The position numbers were made by a program, and so were the translations under genes. The notes beneath the pieces were generated by a model. It worked only from the letters and a program-made list of their open reading frames with translations. It searched no databases and was not told where the DNA came from. Shown in pieces: positions 9,310 through 18,790 of a stretch of 22,003 nucleotides of DNA (position 1 is the first letter of the stretch; every line of letters begins with the position of its first letter). Origin of the DNA: Haplomitrium mnioides. Its lineage: Eukaryota; Marchantiophyta; Haplomitriopsida; Calobryales. Location of the stretch: positions 1 through 22,003 of the forward strand of contig JBNGIS010006701.1 of the NCBI GenBank assembly GCA_049999725.1. The letters are read 5' to 3'.

Positions 9310-10160
9310 ACTGATCCACCACTACACTGATGTATTTGCTTAGGAGTATGATGAGATGACTAGAATTCCAACAACCATCTATTAGTATCAAACTTAACCT
9401 TGCTCAAAGGCCAAGTCTATTTGGAAGTGCTCTTATTGCTTGAATCTTAAATATACAGATTTGGTCCAAACTAATATCACAAAAATGTTGCATGCAAGAA
9501 TTATTTTGCATGCATGACTTTAGATTAAGTGTCTCCTATTGTGATAGCTCACAAACTAGATGGATAAGTGAGAGTGTGTGGTAACTTTAAGGGTTTGAAT
9601 ACCACAAATTTCCAGAAGCACTTTCCCATCCCCTTCATTGGCACTATTCTAGACAATGTCACAAGCCATCAATGTTACAACTTTCTAAATGGGTTTTCTA
9701 GTTACAACTAGATTGGGATCCATCTAGATTCTATACATCTTGCTACTATCACAACACTTTGGAGATGTTACTCCTATAGAAAACTAATCTTTAGTTTTTG
9801 TAATGCACCAAGTGTAGTTTATAGAATTACAACAATGGCTTTTGATTTGGTGCTTTAGGGACCAAGGAAATGCCTTGAGATCTACTTAGATGATTTCACA
9901 TTCTACTTCAAGACTAAAGTGCAAGTTTTTGGCCCATGCATGTGTTCTCTAAGACCACATTGTTTCATAACAAGGAATCTATCTAGATTAAAAAAAAAAG
10001 TCAACATTATCCTCTCCCTTTGTGCTCTTAACATGGTCAAACAATTGTATCACTTTCTAGGAAAACTAGTTTGCTACATTAGACATTGTTTGAATTATGT
10101 TAAGGTGGCATCTCCCATGAACCAGCTCATATGGCACTATATTCCATTTATCTAAACAGA
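9310..10160 (+). pseudogene. Gypsy reverse transcriptase, broken
   Basis: RNA-dependent DNA polymerase relic. Near 9317 a segment reading IHHYTDVFA, a stop, EYDEM matches the conserved motif upstream of plant gypsy RTs. After a frameshift near 9520 one frame runs from 9529: VSPIVIAHKLDG, VRVCGNFKGLNT, HFPIPFIGTILDNV, CYNFLNGFSSYN, FSFCNAPS, then IYLDDFTFYF. The catalytic YxDD box is present as YLDD at 9883-9894. The Asp expected in the earlier FxDxxSGY motif is Asn here (FLNGFSSY). Stops lie at 9565 (TAA), 9709 (TAG), 9856 (TAG) and 10153 (TAA). Between them the frame is kept for more than 600 bp, so the copy suffered mostly substitutions. Confidence 0.92.
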
Positions 10161-10480
10161 GGATTGCCAAAGAGCATTTCAGACATTGAAGAACATATTG
10201 GCATACTTACCTTACCTTTTGACTATCGATTGGCATCTCACTTTTTTTTTTGTCATGGTTGATACTTCATCCAAAACCAAAGAGGTTATGCTAGCACAAA
10301 TCTCAAAAGATAGAGAATGCTTTATCTACTATACATGTAGGCAACTAAGTTTGGTTGAGAGAAACTATAGTGTCACTAAAAGAGGAATGTTGGTACTTAT
10401 ACATGTAGTTTAAAAACTTTGCCATTACCTCTTAGAGTACTCTTTCACCTTCCTAATGAATCAATGGTTCATTAAAGTAT
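10161..10480 (+). pseudogene. Gypsy RNase H, broken
   Basis: This domain removes the RNA strand of the RNA-DNA hybrid during reverse transcription and is fused behind the RT. It continues in the same frame: AFQTLKNILAYLPYLL, then FVMVDTSS at about 10249-10272 with the first catalytic Asp kept, CFIYYTCRQLSLVERNYS with the Glu before NYS kept, and, past a TAA near 10411, CHYLLEYSFTFLMNQ, which is the end of the usual fold. The Asp often found in the last block is Asn here. A TAA ends the segment near 10480. Confidence 0.85.
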
Positions 10481-10921
10481 AAAATTAACAAAATAGATCA
10501 TACAAATAGGCTGGCAAGGTGGGTCTTTCTTCTCCAAGAATTTAATTTCATCTTTCAGGTTTGATTAGGTGTCAAACATGGAAACTGTGACTTATTGTCA
10601 CAAGTGTCATGCAAACCTCAACAACACTCAATAGATGATAGTTTTCTAGACTTTTGGGAGATCTCCACCTTATTGAAAGAGGATCCATTGAACCAACATC
10701 CACTTATGCAGCTCACTGCCCATCCTTGGTACAACTAGGTAGCACCCTTTTTCAATGGTGGAGTAGTGCCTCTTAATCTAAAATCAAGTCAATTACATAC
10801 CTTCATAAGATTCACCAGCCTTTTTGTGCTTATGTCCAACCTCCTCTATTGCATTTTCCAAGATGGAAAACTTAGATGATGTTTGACCCCCCTCTAGACC
10901 ACTCAAATTTTACATAGTTGT

Positions 10922-12012
10922 CATACATCATCATGTGGTGGTCACTTTGCAGGCAAGACTCCAGTGTTGAAGGTTCTCAATTCCAGCTACTAGTGGCCTT
11001 GCCTCTTTTCTAACACACATCAATTTGCAAAAACTTGTGATGCTTGCCAAAGAACAAAAAAACCTACTAAAATAAATGAAATATCTTTTGTATCGAATTT
11101 GGCATTGTCAACTTTTGAAAAATATGGGTTGGATTTCATAGGTCCCATCTCTCCTCCATCTAGATGTCTAAGAAACCAATACATCTTGGCAGCCATAGAT
11201 TATGCCACAAAATGGGTTGAAGAATTCACTCTCCCAATGGATAATGCTAACTTAGTCACCTTTTTCCTACATATGAACATACGTGCTTACTTTGGTTGTC
11301 TATTGGAGCTTGTGAGTGATGGAGGCACTCACTTGTTGAATGGTGTAATCTATGCTTTTACAGCCTTGTACTCAATAAGGCATAAGACCTCAACACCATT
11401 CCATCCACAAGCAAATGGCCAAGCTAAAAGCACCAACAAAGTACTAATTGCCATCCTCACAAAGAAAGTTTCTCATCACCATACAGGTTTGGATGAATCA
11501 AAATCATAATCATAGTAAGTTTATTGAAGTCCCATACTTGCTCTAAGGCCATAAAGACTGAAAATACAAGTGCACATCATTGGGCTTACAACATCTCCTA
11601 GCTACCTTGTGGGCTTAGAGATCAATGTCCAAGACTACCACTGGTTTAACTCTCTTTCACATTGTATATAGACAAGAAACATTGCTCTCAATGGCTTGCG
11701 ACCTTTGAGCACCTTCGAGAGAACAAGATACAAGTATCAAATTAGAGACAAACTCATCAAGTGCAAACCAAGCAATACCATGATCAAAAAATCAAACCAC
11801 ATACCTTCACTCTTAATGACTTAGTCTTGGTGTTTAACCAAAGATTTATAATTTTCGCCTCAAAATTTACAACCCATCGGTATGGCCCATACAAATTTGT
11901 AGCAGTGCACCAACATAGTTATTTGAGAATTTACACTCTCGAGGGCACTAACTTTGCTGCCCATTTTAATACCAATAGAGTCAAGCTTTACTACATCGGA
12001 TTCCTAATCTAG
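10922..12012 (+). pseudogene. Gypsy integrase, catalytic Glu replaced
   Basis: Relic of the enzyme that inserts element DNA into the host chromosome. The HHCC zinc-binding domain is complete: His at 10922 and 10943, Cys at 11036 and 11045, with one TAG at 10991. The core follows in the same frame to 11509: GLDFIGPIS, DYATKWVEEF, LELVSDGGTHL and STPFHPQANGQ. Two catalytic Asps are kept (11132-11134 and 11318-11320), but the third acidic residue reads Lys (AAA at 11426-11428) within GQAKSTNK. After a damaged stretch, the C-terminal domain resumes at 11761-12012 with KQYHDQKIK, YGPYKFVAVHQ and NTNRVKLYY, ending at TAG. No chromodomain follows. Confidence 0.93.
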
Positions 12013-12600
12013 TTTAGATTTTTTAATTCTGATTTTTTATTTGTTTTGGGGTTTGATTTTTTATCGACTTTAGTTTTTGGGAATTCTGAAATAAATTTTT
12101 TTTTCCTTTTTTAAGTTCTGAATTTTGAGATGGTTCAACTTAAGTTCTGAATTCAAAGTTGGTTTCAATTTGGAAATTTTGAAATCTAATCGGTTTGGGT
12201 TTTATGATGTATCAAGCCCAAATTCTGATGGGTTGTGAGTATGAGTTCTGATTGGATTCAATAGTTCGAGTTTTGATTTGGGAGCATGAAAGCTCTGATT
12301 TTTTTTTCTAGTTATAAAAAGAATTATGATTTGAGTTGTCTCAAAATCTTCCCTTTTAGTATGTAAAGTCTAAATTTAATTTGTATAAAGCTAGTCCATG
12401 TTATGTGAGTTTGTTTTGTTCCCAAGTTGATTGTGTTATAGGATGTACTCTATTTTCTCCAAGCCAGCTCTGTAAACACTACAAGCTTAGATCACAAACC
12501 AGCCAGCTAGTGCAATCCTTGTCTCAAGAGGAGGAAGTCCAAATTAGAATTTTGCATAATTAGCTCAAGGTTAAACCAAAGGATCAATTAGAGTGAACAC
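12013..12600. other. 3' non-coding sequence after integrase
   Basis: The first 300 bp are T-rich with TTCTGA recurring at 12027, 12084, 12116, 12145, 12223 and 12246 (CTCTGA near 12293), mostly followed by A or T runs. No coding potential is recognisable. This corresponds to the 3' untranslated region between integrase and the candidate 3' LTR. Confidence 0.55.
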
Positions 12601-12608
12601 AAGGAGGG
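12601..12608 (+). promoter_or_regulatory. Candidate polypurine tract
   Basis: AAGGAGGG is directly followed by TG at 12609, the arrangement expected at the start of a 3' LTR, where plus-strand DNA synthesis is primed. The purine run is short. Another purine stretch (AAGAGGAGGAAG near 12526) is an alternative. Confidence 0.3.
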
Positions 12609-13457
12609 TGAGGCAAAAATGACAAGCACCAAAGTTAAGAGGAACTACAACGACAGTGACAAGTGAATCAAGATATGTGGACACCATCAAAAGATGTCAT
12701 CATCAAGAGACAAATCAATGGAACTACAAAAGCTCTGAATTTGATTTAAGTATTTATGTAGCATTCAATTAGCAAGATATAATTGTTGCAAACAATGATC
12801 CCTAGTCAATTAAATATAGAGCAAATACAATCTAGCCCAACCAAAAGAATCATGAGGTGGAGGAGGAAGAAATTTGAGAAACAAAGTAAAAAGACCCTCA
12901 TAGAGTATGTGGGTACGTTGGAGTGTTCATGTTGGCATGTGTATTTGTCAAAGAAGTGATTTGTGTCCAATGAGATACTAGCCCATGGAAGAAAGGTTTT
13001 ATAGTTGTCCAACAAATGTCAATGAAGACTTAGTCCTGCCAAACATGAAGGTCAACATGGATGGAAAAGAGAACAAGGCAAATGGTGATACAATGCCAAG
13101 TGAAATAAATACTCTCTAAAGGGAATTTCTAATTAATTATTAAAGGGGTGATTTACAAGTGAAGAAATTTGCAAGGATCCAAAGAGCACTTCTATTCCAC
13201 CTTCTAGTTTTGGAAAATTACCTCCATCACTATGGGTAACTAGTTCTTTTAAAGGAGGCACTTAAATTTGATGATGGGTGGCAAAATAGGGATCTTGAAC
13301 CCAAGGAATAGTAACGGTCCAACCTAGTCAAGAGGTGTAGGCTCTCTCTCTCTCTCTCTCTCTCTTGATTGGAGAATTTCTTAATTTTGTTGTCGTATTG
13401 ATGTCATGGTTGGAGCTTTGTCGTGATGTTTGACCAAGAAGAGAAAGGATCGTAACA
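12609..13457 (+). repeat. Candidate 3' LTR, 849 bp
   Basis: The segment starts with TG after a purine run and ends with CA inside GATCGTAACA, giving TG...CA ends. Its last 86 bp match 1878-1993, the candidate 5' LTR end. The body has no coding potential. A second full-length copy is not visible in the window, so the LTR assignment rests on the end match, the terminal dinucleotides and the position after integrase. Confidence 0.4.
13342..13365. repeat. (CT)n microsatellite
   Basis: An uninterrupted CT run of 24 nt. It lies inside the candidate 3' LTR just before the conserved direct-repeat segment, and copy A at 1878 lacks it. Confidence 0.95.
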
Positions 13458-13458
13458 T

Positions 13459-13876
13459 TGGTTTTGCCCTTTCTCTCTCTTTCTCTTTCCCGTTTTTCTC
13501 CATGTTTATTTAGAGCTCTCTTAATCTAGCAGGCTTTCATCGAAGAGGACTCTTAGCTCGCAAATGAGGGTTTCTTTTTAGCAGAGACGCCAAATTAACC
13601 TAAACTAACAAGTTGGCAAGGGCCTGCGATGGAGATAGGCTCACCACCGAAGGACAAGGCCCGCGATGTAGGTAGGTTTGGCTCCCAGCTTCACATCCCA
13701 TCCCAATCTGCAATGCTCAAATAGCTTGCCTTCGACTCGCAGGGGTGCGTTCGAGCAGAGTTGGGGCATTGCTTGTGGGCACATCTTCTCTTCGTGCTTG
13801 GGGCATTATCTTCTCTTTGACATTGGGGCATCTGCAAGCTTCGATCTCGGGGCAAGGCCTCTTCTTTTTCTACTAT
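13459..13876. other. Non-coding stretch with a short duplication
   Basis: No gene is recognisable. The motif AAGG(G)CC(T/C)GCGATG with a following (A/G)TAGG occurs twice about 37 bp apart, with GCGATG at 13626 and 13663. A pyrimidine run with CTCTTT words lies near 13470-13500. From about 13560 the base composition becomes more GC-rich again. Confidence 0.5.
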
Positions 13877-14150
13877 GAATCTGAGGTCTGCCTTGGACTC
13901 CAAGGTTTGCCTTCGATTTGGAGGTCTGGGCTTCGATTTTGAGGTATGCGCCTTGATTTTGAGGTATGATTTTCGATATTGAACTCTACAAGCTCCGATT
14001 TTGAAGTCTGTGAGCTTTGAGTTTGAGGTTTGCGAGCTTCTATTCTGATGCACAATCTCACCTGCGACCAAGGCTCTTTTTTTTCTGCTCCAATTCTGAG
14101 GTTTGCCTTTGATTTTGAGGTCTGCACTTTGATTTTGAAACTTGCGCATT
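13877..14150. repeat. 20-22-bp tandem array upstream of the LINE
   Basis: About twelve imperfect units resemble GATTTTGAGGTCTGCGCTTC. Starts are visible near 13877, 13895, 13915, 13935, 13955, 13975, 13997, 14019, 14092, 14111 and 14131. One section (about 14042-14090) is too diverged to score. The array explains the long antisense open frames of this region, which repeat Ser-Lys-rich words. Confidence 0.75.
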
Positions 14151-14909
14151 GAGACATGTGAGCTTCGATTGCTTCCTTCAAAGCTCTCCTCCTCAAAAAA
14201 CTCTGTGGTACTTAATCGAGTCAAGGGAAAAGCTTCAATTTTGGGGAAGGGCTTTGATCTAGTGCAAGACTTCATTCGCGAACAAGCTGCAGGGCTCTCT
14301 TCATAGACTACAGCTTGAGCAAACTTGGTGGCGTGCACAGGGCCTCAAGAGTTGTCCCAAAGGTGCACAGTATGAGCAATAGGGGGTGTTTTGCCACCTC
14401 AATCAAGGCTTTGAAGGTGGATTATCTCCAAGATAGGTTTTGATTTCAGAGGAGGGCTCTTCCAATTGGTGAGAAGGTTGAAATCCGGGCTGCACTCTTA
14501 GAGTGTGGGCAATTAGACAGAGGTGATCAGATCAGTAAGGAAACAAGATGAGATAGGAATGAGCGTTGGAGTCGAGGTCTGAACAAATGGGGATCAAAAC
14601 ATGAAACCACTTGGGACTGGAGGCAGGTTGCACAAAACAGAGTTTTTTAAGGTGGAACTGGGGTCACCTGAGTTTGGACACGGTAAGAAGACAAGAGGGA
14701 GACTTACATGAGAGTGTGTGAATGAGACACACAAAATACATAGGAGCACCATTTGGGATCGGAGGAGAATTACTTGCAGGCGAGGCTTGGACAGAACAAC
14801 ACCGTGACATCAGCAGACGGAGGCTCGGATCCAAGCAGTAGGTGTAATTTGATCTTCTATGATATTTTGCTACCCTAATTTCTTCCTCTGCAAAACATAA
14901 CAACAAAAC
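14151..14909. other. Sequence upstream of LINE ORF1
   Basis: No gene is recognisable. The position directly before ORF1 makes this a candidate LINE 5' untranslated region, which in many LINEs carries an internal promoter. The 5' end of the element cannot be placed: no target-site duplication could be matched and the array at 13877-14150 blurs the boundary. Confidence 0.4.
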
Positions 14910-15841
14910 ATGGCCTGACCTAAACTATCCGCCACCCCTGCAGCACCACCACCTACTGCCCCTACACCTCCCTCCCCCCCAAAGTCCACCTCTCCAACCA
15001 GATCTCTAGGGTCCACCTCCACCCCACCCTCTTCACCCCATACCTGTGAAACCCAAACCCAACGCATCGAACAGCTCAAACGCTTTGAGGAGAAACTCCA
15101 CAGAGAAACCTTGTCACAAGAACTTCGCAAGGAACAACTACATCGTGAAGAATTATCACAGGCATTACATGTAGAAAAACTACAAAAAGAGGCACTGTCT
15201 AAAAACTTGCTGAAGAGAAACTTGAACGGCACGAAACCGAAGCCATCCTAAAGGAAACACTCCATGCACTGCACGCACATACAGTACGAACAAAACATAA
15301 AATATCCTCATCCACCACAAAGCTTGAGACCACTAAACAAAAAATTAATGTCCAAGTCGACGCAAAACTCAAAACCTGGTAAAAAATTGCATAGACAGCC
15401 TCCCCTCCACCATCAAAACAAATAGCCACCCTCATACAAAATATATTCTACGAGGAAAAACAACGGGAAGAACGATGCTTGAACCTCTTGGTGAGAGGAC
15501 TTAAGGAATCACACTCGGAAAACTTGATAGAAGTGATCCGAGAAAGCATCTTGACACCAATTGGATTACAGGCAGTCCAAATCACATGCAAGCAGTTAGG
15601 TCGAACTACCGTTAGACGTGGGAGACTAGTGCAGCTAAGGTTCTCTTCAAAAGAGGACAGATTACAACTCCTTCGAAACAAAAAACTGCTCAAGGGGAAA
15701 CCCTTCCGCATCTTAGAAGATCCGACACCTGAACATGTTCGACAACTCCCGGAAGAATACACCAAGGTACGCGCAGCAAGAAAGGCTGCAGACATCTGGA
15801 ATGGGCTCTTCCACCTGATCCGAAATCGCCTCCCAACATAG
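14910..15841 (+). pseudogene. LINE ORF1: coiled coil plus RRM-like domain, broken
   Basis: ORF1 proteins of L1-like elements bind the element RNA. The best start is ATG 14910, but its third codon is TGA (14916). A Pro/Ser/Thr-rich stretch follows to about 15045, then a Glu/Leu/Gln/Lys-rich coiled coil with words such as RIEQLKRFEEKL and HREELSQAL. A frameshift near 15210 shifts it into the frame reading LAEEKLERHETEAIL. Stops at 15380 (TAA) and 15392 (TAG) interrupt the linker. From about 15479 the frame is open for 120 codons: NLLVRGLKE at the start, QLGRTTVRRGRLVQLRF, then LKGKPFRILEDPTPEHV, the pattern of the L1 ORF1 RRM-like (Transposase_22) fold with its C-terminal segment. It ends at TAG 15839, in the same frame as the start of the endonuclease. 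Confidence 0.75.
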
Positions 15842-15883
15842 GAACTTGCAAGGTGTGGGGGATTAGGATATAGCCCCCCACCA

Positions 15884-16700
15884 ATCTCAGTAATATTTTG
15901 GAATTGTCAAGGTTATCCCTAGCACAAAGGCATAAATCTATCTGAAATCAGCCTTACCTTGACATGATCCTCCTTGTAGAAACCTGGGAAACCATAGAAT
16001 CTTGGATCCCTAATATCCCGGGGTATGAAACAACCTCCCTTTTCAACAACAAATATGGGCACCAAGGACATGGTGGATTAGCATGCCTTATATCCGATAG
16101 AATCAAACAACGCCTAATAATCATGGAAACAGACACACTCCATAGATACATATGGCTCACACTTTGCAAATCAGCACGCCTTGACCGAGACATATTCATT
16201 GCCATCTGCTACTTTCCAAGAAGTTAGACCATATACACGAAGGATGAGGACTTCGATGCACCGTTCGACAAGATGGGAGAATTCATCGACAAAGCCAACA
16301 ATGGAGACCTGATGATTGTAGGGGACTTCAATTGCCGCATAGGCAATCTGCAAGCCCACATCTTCAAACCACCTACGGCAGAGCTAGAAAGCCATGAACT
16401 CATAGAAGACCGAGAAGACCTCCGACGAAACTCACAAGACAATACTCTCAAATACCACCAAAAACTCCTTGACTTCTATAGCACACACGACCTTCATATC
16501 TGCAACGGAACCCCATAGTGGCCACTTTCCTCATTATACACATCGGCCAATCGGTGGTAGATTACCTTCTCTCTCGATCACATAGGTCTCAAGAATTTCT
16601 CCAATCATTTTATATAGGCAAACCCACACCTGAGTTAGATCACACCCCCTTGCACTTCACCTTCCACTCACATACTCGCCTAACCCACCCTCATTACCAA
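15884..16700 (+). pseudogene. LINE ORF2 endonuclease domain, broken
   Basis: This domain nicks target DNA so that reverse transcription can be primed at the cut. It starts with ISVIFWNCQGYP in the same frame as ORF1, then a TAG at 15920. A frameshift near 15955 leads to MILLVETWE with the catalytic Glu at 15979-15981. GHGGLACLISDRI and YIWLTL follow, then a TAG at 16225 and VGDFNCRIG with the conserved GDFN at 16321-16332. After CNGTP another stop and a one-base frameshift near 16540 lead to GQSVVDYLLSRS and finally ELDHTPLHF, where the family has Ser-Asp-His; Asp and His are kept and Ser is Leu. The order and spacing of motifs are normal for an APE-type endonuclease. No ATG lies in frame before the NCQG motif. 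Confidence 0.88.
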
Positions 16701-18510
16701 TCCCACCACCCCACCCTCTTTCTTTACCACTATCCCCCCTCCGAAGCACGATCAAAACCCTATACCACATAACTTCGCAACCAACTCTCCTCACTCCCAA
16801 CCCTAAATGCATCCTCCCTCACTGATGCCATCCTTACAATAGCTAGGCTCAAGTTCCCAACCACCCTCATCACCGCAAAGACCTTAGCCCCACCCACTAG
16901 CTTCCAATCTAACCTTTGGTTCAACCGCACGGCACAAGAAGTGCGATCATTATGGAAAAAAAAAAGTCAAACAAGCAGGGCCACTAACGGAAATCAAGGA
17001 AGCACTCAGAGCTTAGAGAAGATGTAGGCGGGAGCTACACACATCATGGATAGCACTCACACTCCCACAAACCATATAGACCAAGAAGCACAACCCCAAG
17101 AAGTTTTTCACGAACCTGAAAGGGACTCAAGAACAACTTAAACTCCACGACCTCGAAGGTTGGAAACAATACATTGATCAGTTATACCGCTCCCCCAATG
17201 TCTCCATTGAGGACCCATGGGCAGGGAAACAACATGTCAATGATGTATTCACAGTCCAAGAGGTGCTCTCCATGATCAAGAAACTACAAAACAAAGCCCA
17301 TGACCCACTAGGGCTCCAAGCACAAATGTCAAAACGAGGCGCAACACCTCTCGCCCAACCAATCGCAGATTTGTTTAACCACATTACAAGAGCCGGGTTC
17401 CTAGAAAAATGGAAGACCAACACCATTATACCCATCTTCAAGTCAGGAGACAAGAACCAACACTGCAACTACCGAACCATATTGGTCAGCCCTCTCATCC
17501 CGAAACTATTTGGAGCCACGATGAACCTCAAACTCATACAGTGGAGCAAAGCACTCCAACTCCAGGCCCAAGGACAAGCTGGATTCCAAGAGGGATACTC
17601 TACCACATACCATCTCATCACTATTCGGGCCCTAATTAAACAATACAAACATAAAGAAGGCCTCTACTGTTGCTTTGTAGATTTCCAAAAAGCATTTGAT
17701 TCAACACCTCATTACAAACTATGAGTACGACTAAGAGAACTATTTATCCCACAAGATTGGTTAACTGCCATCCAAGTACTCTACCAAGAAGTCTTAGCTA
17801 GCGTTCGAACAGACCTAGGTACAACAAAACCGACCCACTACAATACAAGAGTCAAACAAGGTTGCCCGCTTTCACCAACCCTATTTGGGCTATTTATCGA
17901 CAAATTGGAGGATACTTTATCGTCCATCAAGGCTACTCCACCGATGATACTAACTATTGCAGCCCCTATCTTACTATATGCATATGATATTGTCCTAATG
18001 TCAACCACAAGCACAAGTCTGCAACACAACTTACATCATTAGTCGTCTTTTGCAATCAATCTGGCATGACGGTGAACCTGAAGAAGAAAAAAGTACTGGT
18101 CTTTGACAAATGGCTCACAACAACAAAAAGAGAGACCTATAGATTCAAGCAAAACATACTTGAGGTGACAGATCAATACACATACATGGGGATTCCACTA
18201 CACACACAACGAGGTTGGAGCTTTGGAGCGGAGTGCAAACTAGCGGCTGGCCTAGCCAGTCTTTACCAAACCAATAACTGGTGCAAAGCAAAAGACCTAT
18301 GGCATATCCCCACAAGAATCAATCTCTTCCACACCTTTGTTACTCCCACAACAATCTATGGCGCAAATTTGAGGACCATCACTCACACCAACCATGTGGC
18401 TAAAACATAGAGAGAAACCCCTAAAATGATTTCTCACTAAGCTTGCCAACATTCGAACTACCACACCCTACCATATCATGCTGGCAGAATTTGGACGATA
18501 CGAACCAAGG
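16701..18510 (+). pseudogene. LINE ORF2 reverse transcriptase, YADD box mutated
   Basis: The linker runs to about 16960, where a ten-A run coincides with a shift into the RT frame. Stops lie near 17015 and 17077. From about 17098 the frame reads into the RT: KAHDPLGLQAQMSK, IIPIFKSGDKN and NYRTILVSP, GQAGFQEGYSTTYHL, then FVDFQKAFD at 17674-17700 with the motif A Asp kept. A TGA follows at 17722. VKQGCPLSPTLFGLFIDKLE is motif B. Motif C reads LLYAYDIVL; the first Asp of the catalytic pair is Tyr (TAT at 17983-17985). A frameshift near 18024 leads to NQSGMTVNLKKKKVLVF, then YMGIPL and FVTPTTIYGAN. After TAG near 18408 and a last frameshift near 18430, TPYHIMLAEFGRYEP is the final recognisable homology. 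Confidence 0.93.
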
Positions 18511-18529
18511 GACGATCTTGACACTAAAG

Positions 18530-18790
18530 ACTGATCTCTAAACTGAAGGAGGCTGATTTCTGAACCGTGGAGGATGATCTCTGAACCAAAGAGGCTGAAT
18601 TCCAAATTTTGATTTCCAAACCAAAGTGGCTGATTTCTCAACCGAAGAGGTTGTTCTTTGCACCAAAGAGGCTGATTTCTGAACTGAAGAGGCAGATTTA
18701 TTTCTTTCTTGAACCAAAGAGACTGATCTACGAACCGAAGAGGGTGGTTTCCGAACCAAAGAGGCTGATTTCTGAACCGAAAGTTGAGCT
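18530..18790. repeat. 21-bp sub-array
   Basis: About ten units combine the heptamers GAAGAGG, CTGATTT and CTGAACC. Read on the plus strand they give a seven-residue repeat such as EPKRLIS, which explains the open frame at 18609-18794. One unit carries a TTTATTTCTTTCTT insertion near 18697. Confidence 0.85.

Larger units (their letters stand above)
6412..12012 (+). mobile_element. Degenerate Ty3/gypsy retrotransposon, coding region
   Basis: Fragments on one strand appear in the order gag, zinc knuckle, aspartic protease, reverse transcriptase, RNase H, integrase. Integrase after RNase H is the Ty3/gypsy order; Ty1/copia has integrase first. All sections carry stops and frameshifts, so no product can be made. 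The RT and RNase H share one reading frame from 9529 to about 10480, and the integrase zinc finger plus core share another from 10922 to 11509, which fits decay mainly by point change. The RT-upstream motif and the conserved pre-protease segment suggest a Tat/Athila-like lineage rather than a chromovirus, and no chromodomain is visible. Lineage is an inference. Confidence 0.93.
14910..18510 (+). mobile_element. Degenerate APE-type LINE (non-LTR retrotransposon)
   Basis: On the plus strand a coiled-coil/RRM-like ORF1 precedes an ORF2 with an apurinic-type endonuclease, a reverse transcriptase and the usual C-terminal region. No RNase H is visible. Homology fades at about 18510, where the 3.1-kb array starts, so the C-terminal end and 3' untranslated region are missing from this point. 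The copy has several in-frame stops and at least six frameshifts, and one catalytic Asp of the RT is lost. The RT resembles LINEs I associate with gymnosperms and ferns. This is an impression from memory, not a search result. Confidence 0.92.

Noticed and set aside
11761-12012. Chromodomain behind the integrase
   Set aside because: The segment matches the ordinary integrase C-terminal (GPY-type) domain and ends at a stop directly after KLYY. No chromodomain-like sequence follows.
13691-14338. 215-codon antisense frame rich in Ser, Lys and Arg
   Set aside because: It coincides with the 20-22-bp tandem array and its repeated words reflect the repeat unit. No recognisable domain.
14664-15435. 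Antisense frames of 78-120 codons, Ser/Cys-rich or Gly/Val-rich
   Set aside because: They lie over the LINE 5' region and ORF1 on the opposite strand and mirror the Pro/Ser-rich and coiled-coil codons.
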